DNA of 17,210 bases, from contig SDVU01000216.1 in NCBI GenBank assembly GCA_016256075.1, positions 1 through 17,210 on the forward strand, given 5' to 3'. The notes beneath the pieces were generated by a model. The model was not told where the DNA came from, ran no database searches, and was given only the letters and a program-made list of their open reading frames with translations. The stretch comes from Dictyocoela muelleri. Its lineage: Eukaryota; Microsporidia. The translations under genes were made by a program, and so were the position numbers. Of the stretch, positions 9,306 through 17,210 are shown piece by piece (positions within the stretch are counted from its first letter, which is position 1; each line of letters begins with the position of its first letter).

Positions 9306-9319
9306 GTTGTAACAGGCTT
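9306..9319. repeat. Target-site duplication, left copy
   Basis: GTTGTAACAGGCTT is repeated exactly at 9600-9613, flanking a GC-richer insert. Exact 14-base flanking repeats are the mark of one insertion event. Confidence 0.8.
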
Positions 9320-9599
9320 ATATATTACATGTTGACAACATCAATAACTGCCATCCCGGAGAGTTGTCTCCTATCGTGGTCTGTGACCTTTGGTTTTTGG
9401 TGTTATAATAATACTTCACTTCCTAAGCTACCCAGAAGCCTGGATGTATAGGTGATCTTTGTTTTATCAATGACTCAGCAGGATAACGGTAATTAATGGC
9501 TTTTCATGATTTTTTTCCACTACTTTTTGTCGAGATGCGTCGCCGCACTCATCCACACACCTAAGAGAGCTCTTTTGCTTCATCGTCATGTTAGACCAA
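9320..9599 (-). mobile_element. Unclassified insert, possibly LINE/SINE 3' fragment
   Basis: A 280-base block with clearly higher GC than its surroundings sits between exact 14-base direct repeats, inside the C-terminal part of the element 1 integrase. It has no terminal inverted repeats. Read on the minus strand, it ends in a short AT repeat (TAATATAT) next to the duplication, and a long variable duplication plus such a 3' end is what target-primed reverse transcription leaves. No tRNA-like A/B boxes and no long frame are visible. A 5'-truncated non-LTR retroelement tail or a SINE is therefore the best guess; I do not recognise the family, and the strand is inferred only from the AT end. Confidence 0.5.
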
Positions 9600-9613
9600 G
9601 TTGTAACAGGCTT
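9600..9613. repeat. Target-site duplication, right copy
   Basis: Second exact copy of GTTGTAACAGGCTT, closing the 280-base insert. Integrase C-terminal sequence of element 1 resumes immediately after it. Confidence 0.8.
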
Positions 9614-9959
9614 TAACTTTTATAATATGACAAATACTAAATAATTATTTCTTAATAACAATAAAAACCAAAAAAACTTAACCTTAATGTAGGCGATAAA
9701 GTTCATAGGATGATTTTACTAGCAAAAAATATAAATGAATAATACACAGGACCCTATGTTATATTATAAATAGGTGAAATGGCGCCTGGGTGAAATTTAA
9801 AGGAGATAAAAATTGAGTTCATGTTAGGTCTTTAAAATTTTGCGGATGTAAAGATGTGGTATATAGTAAATACTACCGCATATTTTATAAATATGTAATT
9901 AAAATTTTTAAATTGAAATGTAATAAAAATAAGAAAAATTATATTTTGATTAATCATTT
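9614..9959 (+). pseudogene. Element 1 integrase C-terminus with GPY/F module
   Basis: The pieces VGDKVHRMILLAKN (about 9690-9730), YTGPYVI (about 9745-9768) and WVKFKGDK (about 9788-9812), followed by VHVRSLKFCGC (about 9815-9850), match the GPY/F module at the C-terminus of Ty3/Gypsy integrases. The region runs up to the insertion point of element 2. Broken. Confidence 0.75.
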
Positions 9960-10299
9960 TGTGATTACATGTCGGAAGATTAAAAACAAAAATCAATAAA
10001 AAATCAATAAAAAAACATAAAAAAAACAGGCATAAAAAAATTATTGAAGTTTTATATTTGATATTTTATTTTAAATAAGAACGCAAAATAACATTCTAAT
10101 ATTAAAAATTTATCTAAAACTAGTACTGATTCCTCCAAAAAAAATAATCACTTATTAAAATTAAAGCTAAAAATACCGTAAAGATTTCACCCCCATGCAC
10201 GAATGTTTTAGCAACAAGATGATAAAAAAATAAAATATTTAACAAAATCCATTTTAGTTTCATACATTTCTTTTGGACAATCATACGGATGCCAAGACA
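9960..10299 (+). repeat. Element 2 5' LTR
   Basis: A 340-base copy that begins TGTGATTACATGTCGG and ends GATGCCAAGACA. It shares long blocks with 14215-14527, such as TACCGTAAAGATTT, TTTTAGCAACAAGATGATAA and CATACGGATGCCAAGACA. Confidence 0.9.
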
Positions 10300-11230
10300 T
10301 CTTGAGCTCAAGGTCAGGAAGACAATGGATGAGAGCACAAATGAATTATAGACAAGATAGATAAATAAAGGAGTAAAGGTAGACCCAAGCCTTGAATATT
10401 CACTTTCAGAATACATAAATGACCAATCCGCTCTTAAGATAATACACAAGCTTAACCTACTATTATCAGTAGAAGACCAAGACCTGTTAAACTGGAAAAC
10501 ATATGTGATTAAATTGTCAGAATATGCAGATGGAATGAACAGATAAGCTTGATGTTTTGAATCAAATAATTGACATAACTATATAATACAAAATTGGCCC
10601 CACTGGCACAGTTGCAGAGAGTTTAACAAAACTCCTAAAACTCAATTTCAATAAAAACACTGCATACAAATATCAGTAAAAACATGGAACCATACGCCAG
10701 AATAACTACTATAGTATTCGTACATATCTATACGATATAAATGCAACATGTCTAAGGCTTTCAATCTGCTTAGATTGGAATACTGAAATTCAAAACTAAA
10801 ATTGAAGAAATATTTTTCTGTGGATTAGATGAAAGAATTCAGTTTGAAGTATCTAAGTATGAAAGAGAATATTTTGATACTATATTTAACAAGTTGAATG
10901 ACATAAAACAGTTTATATGCAAAAAAAATATTTCAAGAAAGATGAAGACAACGAGACACATAATAAACATGAAAATATTAATGACCATGTGTTGTTCGAA
11001 GATTAACATACAATAAAAACCATTCTTATAACAAAAATTTTAATTATTGAAACATCATCAAACATAAAGTTAAAAAATACTGCAATGTCCACAAAACATC
11101 TAATCTCAGTAATAGCGAATGTAGGCTTCAAAGAAAAAAAAATAAAAACAGTGAAATCTCAATAAAACACAAAATTTTTTAATGAATAAACCCTGGCAAT
11201 GTATTTGAACGATTAAGGTGCCAAAAAAAT
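10300..11230 (+). pseudogene. Element 2 gag remnant
   Basis: Gag-like plus-strand segments are visible: EYINDQSALKIIHKLNLLL (about 10393-10450) and a second near 10800-10910 (FCGLDERIQFEVSKYERE), a pattern seen in the capsid part of Ty3/Gypsy Gag proteins. The remainder to about 11230 is lysine-rich and A-rich and may be the nucleocapsid end. Fossil, broken. Confidence 0.65.
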
Positions 11231-11279
11231 TTAAGGCAACAAAACGCAAGCAATAATAAATATATATATATCAAAAAAA

Positions 11280-11700
11280 AATTTGAGACAACAGAAATTA
11301 TCAATGAACTCAATCTTAACCCTGTAAATAAGGAAAACATTGAAGAATTTGAATCACAGACGGATCTAAAGTGATAATAACAAAAAAAATTAAATTAAAT
11401 TTTAATTCTTATAAAGACGAAACTAATATAATTACTGCATTATTTCACGCTATATAAGCTAAATATGATTACTTCATTTTTTGAAATGACCTTCTGAGAA
11501 TAAATGACGCCATTATAGATCTTAAGACAAACAAACTTAAAGTTTTTAATAAGTAATACAGTATAAGTTCAGAAAAGAACAAACTTTGCTTTGCAGACAA
11601 TAAGCTTATTGAGCGTACAAAGGCATTGAAAATAAACGAGATACAAATTAAAGCCAACAAATTGCTAACGAAAATGTCAATTAAGCCCAAAATTTGGTGA
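11280..11700 (+). pseudogene. Element 2 protease region remnant
   Basis: The stretch FEMTFLRINDAIIDLKTNKL-like (about 11480-11540) resembles the second half of a retropepsin (L-G-x-D-F-L ... A-I-I-D). The catalytic first half, expected near 11340-11400, is not clearly recognisable. The position between gag and RT supports the call. Broken. Confidence 0.5.
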
Positions 11701-11759
11701 CATTAACGTATTTACATATAAAATTAACCTAACTGATAGTTTTTAAAAATATGTCTGAA

Positions 11760-12455
11760 TAGGCAGTACCACTAGGTATAGGTAGCGAAGTAGAAACTAA
11801 TATATACGAACTGATTAAATAAGACATTATTAGTGAGATGCAAACCAATTATATATCTCCCGCGTTCGTTATTTCGGAAAAAAAACAATAAAATAAGACT
11901 TGTAGTCGATTATCGATATTTAAATTCAATAACACGCAAAAAACATCAATACCTACCTAATATATCAGAAATCTTAGCTTGCATCAAAGAATCGAAAATA
12001 TTTACTCAAATCGACCTAAATAAAGGCTATCACCACCTACACATGAACAAGGAGAATATACCTAAAACGGGTTTCAAAATTCTAAGAAAAACCATTGTAT
12101 TTAACAGAATGTCATCTAGTCTTTGTAACGCTCCTACCACTTTTCAACTCACAATGGAACAGATATTGAAAGGATTTGAAAACGTTTCAATCATTTAGAT
12201 GATATTTTGATATATCAAAAAAATGCAAAAAAGATTTAAAACAAATTGAAAAAAATTCTTAATAAGCTTATTGAAAACGGTGTATCAAAAAATTTCAGGA
12301 AAATCAAGTCGCAGTTTAAAATTTTGTTTTTATTCCATGTCATCACACCCGATGGAATTAAACCCGAAATTTCAAAAATTGAAAAACTTGAAATACAACC
12401 GATTAACACAGAGAAAAAACTTGAGAAATTACTGGCTTTGTAAATTGGTTTAGAC
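11760..12455 (+). pseudogene. Element 2 reverse transcriptase remnant
   Basis: The RT blocks are well preserved in order: LVVDYRYLNS (about 11900-11930), FTQIDLNKGYHH (about 12002-12037, with catalytic Asp), SSSLCNAPTTFQ (about 12113-12148), a DDIL block near 12198-12210, HVITPDGIKPEISK near 12330-12371, then the FVNWFRPF connection near 12435-12460. Typical of Ty3/Gypsy pol. Fossil, broken. Confidence 0.9.
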
Positions 12456-12960
12456 CGTTCATTACAAAATTGTCAGCACATACTGCTGCTATTTATGAAA
12501 AACTATAAACAAAAAAGAGAAGAATAAAACTTAATAAAGAAGATTATGAAATCCTAAGAAAAATATTTGAATTTATAAAATCACAAACTTTACTACATTA
12601 TCCAGATTTAAATTCGTTGTTCGACCTTATGTGTGATGCTTCAGATAAAGGCTAAGATCTGCGCTGTTTCAGAATAATAAAATAATTGGTTATTTTAGCA
12701 AAATTATACATCATGTGAAAAAAATTATACTGTAGTAGAGAAGGTGGTGCTTTCTATATTAAAATCTTTGTACCACTTAAGCAATTGGTATTCAACACAT
12801 CGATCAACATATATACCGACAATATTAATTTACTATTCAAAGGTGACATTTAAAGATGAACAAACATATATAAATTACTAATTGAGGAATATAATTATAA
12901 ACTGAATCATATAAAGGGAGAGAAAAAATAAACTGCCGATTTCTTATCAAGATCATTTTT
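12456..12960 (+). pseudogene. Element 2 RNase H remnant
   Basis: The RNase H start LMCDASDKG is near 12630-12655. GYFSKIIHH is near 12688-12716, SILKSLYHLSNW near 12755-12790, and a terminal HIKG-type block near 12908-12920. The domain lies between RT and integrase as in Ty3/Gypsy pol. Broken. Confidence 0.8.
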
Positions 12961-12999
12961 CCTAACAACACAAAAAAAAGGTTTAAAATAACAAAATTT

Positions 13000-13975
13000 C
13001 TTAATTTTGAGGATATAAAAACGAATTAAAAAACCAAAATTTTGAAAAAAGAATTAAAATGCTAAAAAAATACATGAACATCTTGTGCATCCTGGTGGGC
13101 AGAAATGTGAAGACTAGAATAATGTAAATTATATTTAGCACTCATATTTTTCTAAAAACTTATTTCTTTTATAGTTTTACATTAAAAAATGTTTCATAAT
13201 AAACCAATAAACACAATTGCCTTATAAACCTAAAACATTGTTCTTCTTACAATCAGAAATATGTGTACTATTATTTAACAATCAAACACTGGTATTAACA
13301 AATTCTATCAGACGGTCAAAAGGTATATAAAAATCGAAAATTCTAGGAAATAACAATACAAATTATTTAAAATTGCCAAAAATGTCAAACTGAAAAAATT
13401 TTCAAACAAGTAAGAGGCGAATTAAACAATGATTCACTAGCAAAAGAAAATAACACTCTGGGTTTATTGGATCTAAAAAACCCCTATCACATTAAGCATA
13501 TTAAAACCAATAAAAGAGTTAAATATAATTTCTTTCACATTTTAGTAATGACTGACATGTTTAGCAGATTCACAGAAACAAAAATACTATTTCAAATAAT
13601 ATCGAAAAATATTCCTGACATATTTAGAAAAGTGGTTAAAGCAACACGGATGCTCCTGAAATGTTTAATGGTCAATGGAAAACAATTCACATCCAAAATA
13701 TTTTCATCTCTATTAATAAAAAATAAAATCATTCATATAAAATATGATCCTTATAACCCCACAGGGAACTCAGTAGTTGAAAGAGTAAATCAAGAAATAG
13801 GACTTGTTTTTCGAATTTACAGAGGTTGTTCCTTAGCCAATATTGAAGAAGCAGTTTACAGGCGAATTAACTTGACAATTAATAGTACAACGGGTATACA
13901 TCCATGAAATCTTTTTAAACAAGCGTATTTAGAAACTGCGAAAAGATTATACACATTGAGAAGAAAAAGATAATC
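13000..13975 (+). pseudogene. Element 2 integrase remnant
   Basis: The first half of the zinc finger, H-x3-H with HPGGQK, is near 13075-13100, and the CQKCQTEK half is near 13375-13400. The catalytic core runs through 13467-13907: MTDMFSRFTE carries the first aspartate (near 13550-13580), LMVNGKQFTS is the second block (near 13663-13695), and NPTGNSVVERVNQEI carries the glutamate (near 13755-13800). This is the family-typical order, followed by the C-terminal module. Broken. Confidence 0.85.
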
Positions 13976-14029
13976 GAATAAACAAATAAAAATCTCGACA
14001 ATACGCCAGAAGAATCAAAAAACACATTA

Positions 14030-14200
14030 AATGATAGATTATAAGGTTAGTGACAATATTTATTTAAAGAATTTTTCACAATATAAAGTTTCAAAAAGTG
14101 GAGAGGACATATACAGTAATTAAGCTTCTAAAAAAGAGCAATATCTATGTTGATATAGGAGTTTAAATGACTAAAACAGAAATAGCTAATACAAGGCCAT
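14030..14200 (+). pseudogene. Element 2 integrase C-terminal GPY/F module
   Basis: DNIYLKNFSQYKVSK (about 14050-14095), a GPYTVIKLL-like piece around 14105-14130 and ANTRPF near 14185-14205 match the GPY/F module and the end of pol in Ty3/Gypsy elements. Confidence 0.7.
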
Positions 14201-14214
14201 TTTGCAGGGGGGAA
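14201..14214 (+). promoter_or_regulatory. Polypurine tract of element 2
   Basis: GCAGGGGGGAA immediately precedes the TG of the 3' LTR. This is where plus-strand DNA synthesis is primed in LTR elements. Confidence 0.85.
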
Positions 14215-14527
14215 TGTGATTACATGTCGGAAGATTAAAAACAAAAATAAATAGAAAAATAAATAGAAAAAAATGATTAAAGTTTTATAATTGATATTTT
14301 ATTTTAATAAAAACGCAAAAGAACATTCTAATATTTTAAATTTATCAAAAACAAGTACTGAACCATCCAAAAAAAATCACTAATTAAAATTAAAAATATA
14401 AATACCGTAAAGATTTAACCCCATGTACGAAGGTTTTAGCAACAAGATGATAAACAAAAAAAATATTTAACAAATTTTATTTTTGTTACATACAATTCTT
14501 TTGGACAACCATACGGATGCCAAGACA
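14215..14527 (+). repeat. Element 2 3' LTR
   Basis: A 313-base copy with the same ends as the 5' LTR (TGTGATTACATGTCGG ... GATGCCAAGACA), shorter by small indels in its A-rich parts. The following ATTT repeats the bases before the 5' LTR. Confidence 0.9.
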
Positions 14528-14531
14528 ATTT

Positions 14532-14860
14532 TAAGACATAAAAGAAACATAAATTTGTAAAAGAGGAGATGTTTAATAAAGACATTGAGAATAAACAATT
14601 TATTAATTATTCTAATGTTTAACATTCACATCAAGAGGATAAGAGGAAACATATCTCGGGTAATGCTAGCGACGAAAAGGAAGAAGTATAATGGAATATT
14701 ATCTTCGCTTTAGCCGTATTCCTCATTGACACGTCAGTTTTCATTGGTTTTGTAAAATATCTTGTATAAATACATCAGGAATACGCAAGTTTGGCTTTTT
14801 AAGGGTCTAGGCCCGGGTGAGAACACTTTTTCTTATAATGTACTAGTATCTGATTCGAGC
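14532..14860 (+). repeat. Element 1 tail: polypurine tract and putative 3' LTR
   Basis: Beyond element 2, the purine run AAAAGAGGAGA (14559-14569) is followed by TG at 14570. The following about 290 bases contain a TATA-like TATAAATA (14765-14772), as expected of an LTR with its promoter. No second copy is visible in the window, so the LTR call rests on position and signals only. Its right end, near TTCGAGCACA (about 14850-14860), is a guess. Confidence 0.5.
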
Positions 14861-14865
14861 ACATT

Positions 14866-15428
14866 TGCAAGACATTACATATGAGCTTAATCTTGATAAA
14901 GGTGCTATGGATGATTATTAAGATCTCGATAGAAAAGCGTTCCCCAAGTTTCTACTCTTAAATAATGTCAAACTCGGAGGTATAAACCAAGAATGCTAGA
15001 GTAAAATCGTTTAAATCGACGAAATTTTGTTTTTTAAATGCAAGTATAATCGTGAGTTCTTACAAATAAGCAATTGTATGTATGAGGTATATAAAGAGAG
15101 TCTAAAAAAGCTTTTGGTGTACCTGTTGATAACATAAACTTTAAAAAAATAGCGGAAATAATCTAAAAAATGTTCTTCCAGGAAGCACTGTAATCTATGT
15201 TCAATAGAAATAGCTTATAATGCTGCAATTTCAAGCAATGAGAATTAAAATTACTTAAATGCAAAATATTTTTTATGTTGATTCTGATTATCCAAATGTT
15301 CAGACTTAAATCATTGAGGCTCTTTGGTCTCATTGAAGAGAGATTTAAGCGAAAGAAATGGTATAACAAAAAGAGCAAAAATAGGTGTATCTTTGAGTTT
15401 TATTTGCAAACATAAATTGAAAAAATAA
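14866..15428 (+). pseudogene. Merlin/IS1016-like (IS1595-type DDE) transposase pseudogene
   Basis: Plus-strand pieces read like an ISXO2/IS1595-fold transposase of the eukaryotic Merlin superfamily. NLDKGAMDDY is at about 14891-14920, then VKLGGIN at about 14968-14990. KIV-IDEILFFKCKYNRE (about 15002-15055) contains the IDE of the first catalytic block and the K-Y-N-R signature. ESKKAFGVPVDN is at about 15098-15132, LPGSTVI at about 15176-15196, and PNVQT-IIEALWSH at about 15293-15335 is the last catalytic block. Several stops and frame changes divide it, and the second catalytic block after LPGSTVI is not preserved. The predicted role was cutting and joining its own inverted repeats. The left end of the transposon was not found, so this is a 5'-truncated or decayed copy lying against the tail of element 1. 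Confidence 0.75.
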
Positions 15429-15502
15429 AACGCTTTACGTTTTTTCTTTTTTTTATTATAATTAAAGTTCTAATTTAATTTTTTTAATTTTTTAAAAAAT
15501 TT
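15429..15502. other. AT-rich spacer between transposase remnant and array
   Basis: Poly-T rich sequence of about 75 bases with no gene. It corresponds in position to the spacer between transposase stop and terminal array in the MULE. Confidence 0.4.
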
Positions 15503-15597
15503 CATTGCCGTCGAATAATCGCATTGCCGTCGAATAATCACATTGCCGTCGAATAATCACATTGCCGTCGAATAATCACATTGCCATCGAATAACTC
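15503..15597. repeat. Five-copy 19-base tandem repeat
   Basis: Five copies of CATTGCCGTCGAATAATCA. Copies 1-4 are almost identical and the fifth is degenerate (ATTGCCATCGAATAACTC). It follows the Merlin-type transposase by about 75 bases and may be the transposon's terminal repeat array. No inverted partner is visible in the window. Confidence 0.9.
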
Positions 15598-15669
15598 GCA
15601 TGCGCCTTCTACTCATTTATTTAAAGTGGTAAAACTCTCGTAAGAACTTAAAATCGACATTAGTAAGAG

Positions 15670-15880
15670 CATTTATAATTTTCTTATTTCAAATAAGCTT
15701 TAAATTCCGGGCTAAATTTATTTAATTAATATTTTTCTTTCTCTTTACACTTGGCATTTTCCAAAAATGATGCATGCCCTATTTTTTGAAAAAAATATGA
15801 AGTATAAAGAGATTGGAAGTTTCTCGTTATATTTACTTATCTATAGATTTTAAGCTTATTTGAAATAAGAAACATACTCT
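15670..15880. repeat. Short inverted-repeat element (MITE-like)
   Basis: CTTATTTCAAATAAGCTT (about 15682-15699) is matched by AAGCTTATTTGAAATAAG at about 15852-15869 in inverted orientation, about 150 bases apart. The interior is weakly palindromic around ATGATGCATGCCC. It could be a small MITE or a pair of independent palindromic motifs. The motif also occurs at about 62-76. Confidence 0.5.
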
Positions 15881-16192
15881 ATATATTTATCAATTGCGAT
15901 TTTAAAATCTGAAAAGAAGTTTCTAATTCATTGGAAAACAAATAAAGTATTGGTTCACTTTTATGTAACTTATACAAATTCACAATCATATTTATATATT
16001 AAATGGTTTGCCAATATATATATGGGATTTTTCAATAACTATTTTAAATTAATTTTTAATAATCTGAGGGTCTCTGTTATCGGACCACTACTATAATGAC
16101 TAGTTATACTTTCCTAACAAATGTAGAATAAACATTCAATAATCATCAAAATTTCAATGTTCAAAAATAATTAACACAATTGAATTAAATCT
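15881..16192. other. 3' intergenic region of the LRR gene
   Basis: AT-rich with no coding signal. It lies downstream of the minus-strand LRR gene, so it should hold its 3' UTR, but no clear AATAAA-type polyadenylation signal on the minus strand stands out close to the stop. Confidence 0.4.
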
Positions 16193-17210
16193 TTAATGCC
16201 TTAGTGTAACAGTTAAACATTCACCAGCTTCTTCTATATTTTCAGCATTTTCAACTAACAAACTTTTAACAGATTCCTTTGAGTTATATATTGTCAAGCT
16301 TATAAGCTCTTTGTATTTAAACAACTTAACTATACAATTTCTTGAAATATTTTCACCGTTTTTTAACTCAATTTCTTCTAATTTCTTAAAATTGTAACTG
16401 AAAAGCATATCATAATTCTGAATTGTAAACTCAGGTTGATCAATTGCTAGCTTTTTTAAATACTGACATTTTGACATCTCTAAAATATCCGTAAATGATA
16501 AATTTGTCTTTGAAATATAAAGATTGTAGATATTGTTTTTATTTTTTTCAATAATCTCTCTAAAACAATTCTTATCTTCAAAATTGACATAATTGAACAC
16601 TAAAATAACAAGATTTTCAATTTTTTGCAAAAAATCACTCGCTCTTTGTGAAATAGAAACATTAGTAAAAGTGAAAAAATCTAAAAAAGTATATTCATTT
16701 AGAATTTTGAAATTAAAGTCGGATAAACTCAAATTTTCAAAATGAATACCATATATGTTTAATTTATACTGTTCTTGAAAATTAGGAAATTTTGTAACAC
16801 TGGAAAATTGAATGTCTATAAAATCAGATATTTCAATCATATCGTAAAATTTTGAATGATTTATATCAGGGTTATTTTCGAGTACAGAAATTGAATATTT
16901 ATTAGCCGATATAAAGGCGACTAAATTAGTTTTGAACTTCTTAGATTTTATAAATTCGAAGCATTCATCTTCATTAAGGTCTTCGTCCTGAAAAAAGATT
17001 GCAATTGATTTAATATTAGGTAAAGCATTGACGTGGCTGCTCATGTTATCGATTAAAGGGTGATTAACTGAAGGAATAGTAATTGATAGATTTTGTAAAT
17101 TAGGGAAATGATTTTCTTCAAATAACAAACACAGATTGTAATTGCTGTCAATTAAAGCTAAGGTTTCTAATTTTTCACAGTTTAAATTTGAAAAATCCAA
17201 ATTTTTATCA
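16193..17210 (-). CDS. Leucine-rich repeat protein, 5' end outside window (partial)
   Basis: An uninterrupted minus-strand frame of at least 335 codons reaches the window edge and stays open to the last codon, so the true start lies beyond 17210; no ATG near the edge needs to be assumed. The protein is built of irregular leucine/isoleucine-rich repeats of about 22-30 residues, with recurring L-x-x-L-x-L/I cores: LETLALIDS, LQNLSITIPS, IKSIAIFFQD, LVILVFNYVNF, IYNLYISKTNLSF, LKKLAIDQPEF, LEEIELKNGE and LISLTIYNSKES. Lys, Asn and Glu are abundant, as expected in an AT-rich genome. The C-terminal tail ends ECLTVTLRH. No catalytic domain or membrane segment is visible in the part seen. LRR proteins of this kind act as protein-binding scaffolds, and in microsporidia such genes form large, lineage-specific families, often of unknown function. 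It is the only intact-looking gene in the window. Confidence 0.8.
   Translation of the reverse strand, partial: DKNLDFSNLNCEKLETLALIDSNYNLCLLFEENHFPNLQNLSITIPSVNHPLIDNMSSHVNALPNIKSIAIFFQDEDLNEDECFEFIKSKKFKTNLVAFISANKYSISVLENNPDINHSKFYDMIEISDFIDIQFSSVTKFPNFQEQYKLNIYGIHFENLSLSDFNFKILNEYTFLDFFTFTNVSISQRASDFLQKIENLVILVFNYVNFEDKNCFREIIEKNKNNIYNLYISKTNLSFTDILEMSKCQYLKKLAIDQPEFTIQNYDMLFSYNFKKLEEIELKNGENISRNCIVKLFKYKELISLTIYNSKESVKSLLVENAENIEEAGECLTVTLRH

Larger units (their letters stand above)
9960..14527 (+). mobile_element. Ty3/Gypsy retrotransposon, element 2 (fossil with both LTRs)
   Basis: A 4.57 kb element bounded by two related LTRs (TGTGATTACATG ... GCCAAGACA) lies inside the tail of element 1, in the same orientation. 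ATTT directly precedes the 5' LTR and directly follows the 3' LTR, consistent with a 4- or 5-base target duplication. Internal parts in order are Gag, protease, reverse transcriptase, RNase H, integrase and GPY/F, then a polypurine tract. The LTRs differ by eye at roughly 10-15% of aligned positions plus several small indels, so the element is old but younger than its host. It is broken, with breaks of the order of tens. No tRNA-type primer-binding site (TGG start) follows the 5' LTR. Confidence 0.9.
1460..14860 (+). mobile_element. Ty3/Gypsy retrotransposon, element 1 (fossil, nested host)
   Basis: Parts of a Metaviridae element appear in canonical order on the plus strand: gag, aspartic protease (DTGS), reverse transcriptase (LVVDYR and YIDD), RNase H, zinc-binding and core integrase, a GPY/F module, a polypurine tract and a putative 3' LTR. 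The RT-RNase H-integrase order identifies the Ty3/Gypsy family. It is old and heavily broken, with breaks of the order of tens. Five later insertions split it: a MULE, foldbacks C and D, a roughly 280-base insert and element 2. Excluding them, about 3.8 kb is native. No 5' LTR matching the 3' one is visible, so the left end is undefined and 1460 is approximate. Confidence 0.85.

Noticed and set aside
10120-10449. 109-codon minus-strand frame
   Set aside because: It runs antisense across the 5' LTR and gag start of element 2; the plus strand explains the sequence.
11469-11690. 73-codon minus-strand frame
   Set aside because: Antisense to the protease region of element 2, low complexity, no domain.
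15163-15378. 71-codon minus-strand frame
   Set aside because: Antisense to the Merlin-type transposase remnant, which has family motifs on the plus strand.

Overview
This is a very AT-rich eukaryotic window that is almost entirely transposable-element debris. One host-type gene can be supported: an intron-less leucine-rich-repeat protein that runs off the right edge on the minus strand. The combination of Ty3/Gypsy (Metaviridae) retrotransposons, a FLYWCH-plus-MULE transposon, a Merlin/IS1016-type transposase remnant and a compact LRR gene would fit a transposon-rich microsporidium. That is an inference from composition and families; another AT-rich invertebrate or protist genome is not excluded.

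Layout. Positions 1-1400 hold no gene but contain two palindromic (foldback) elements, A (about 334-597) and B (822-1400). From about 1460 to about 14860 lies one old, heavily broken Ty3/Gypsy element on the plus strand (element 1), which has been used repeatedly as a landing site. Its gag/protease, reverse transcriptase, RNase H, integrase and GPY/F parts are separated by five later arrivals: a Mutator-like (MULE) DNA transposon (3264-4961), a 2.5 kb palindrome with minisatellite arms (foldback C, 5475-7965), a 0.5 kb palindrome (foldback D, 8490-8992), a roughly 0.28 kb GC-richer insert with a 14-base target duplication (9320-9599), and a second Ty3/Gypsy element that still carries both LTRs (element 2, 9960-14527). 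Without these inserts, element 1 amounts to about 3.8 kb including its 3' LTR. No matching 5' LTR is visible upstream.

Right of the nest (14860-15600) is a decayed Merlin/IS1016-like transposase followed by a five-copy 19-base tandem array. After it come a small inverted-repeat region and the partial LRR gene (16193-17210).

The most interesting pattern is shared architecture. Foldbacks B, C and D, the ends of the MULE, and the array beyond the Merlin transposase are all built from short GC-punctuated tandem units of about 15-22 bases. In both the MULE and the Merlin remnant the array starts a little under 100 bases after the transposase ends. The arrays differ in sequence but not in design, which suggests a family of foldback elements mobilised by these transposases. 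This is a hypothesis; it has not been tested. Nothing in the transposable-element part looks like a working gene.
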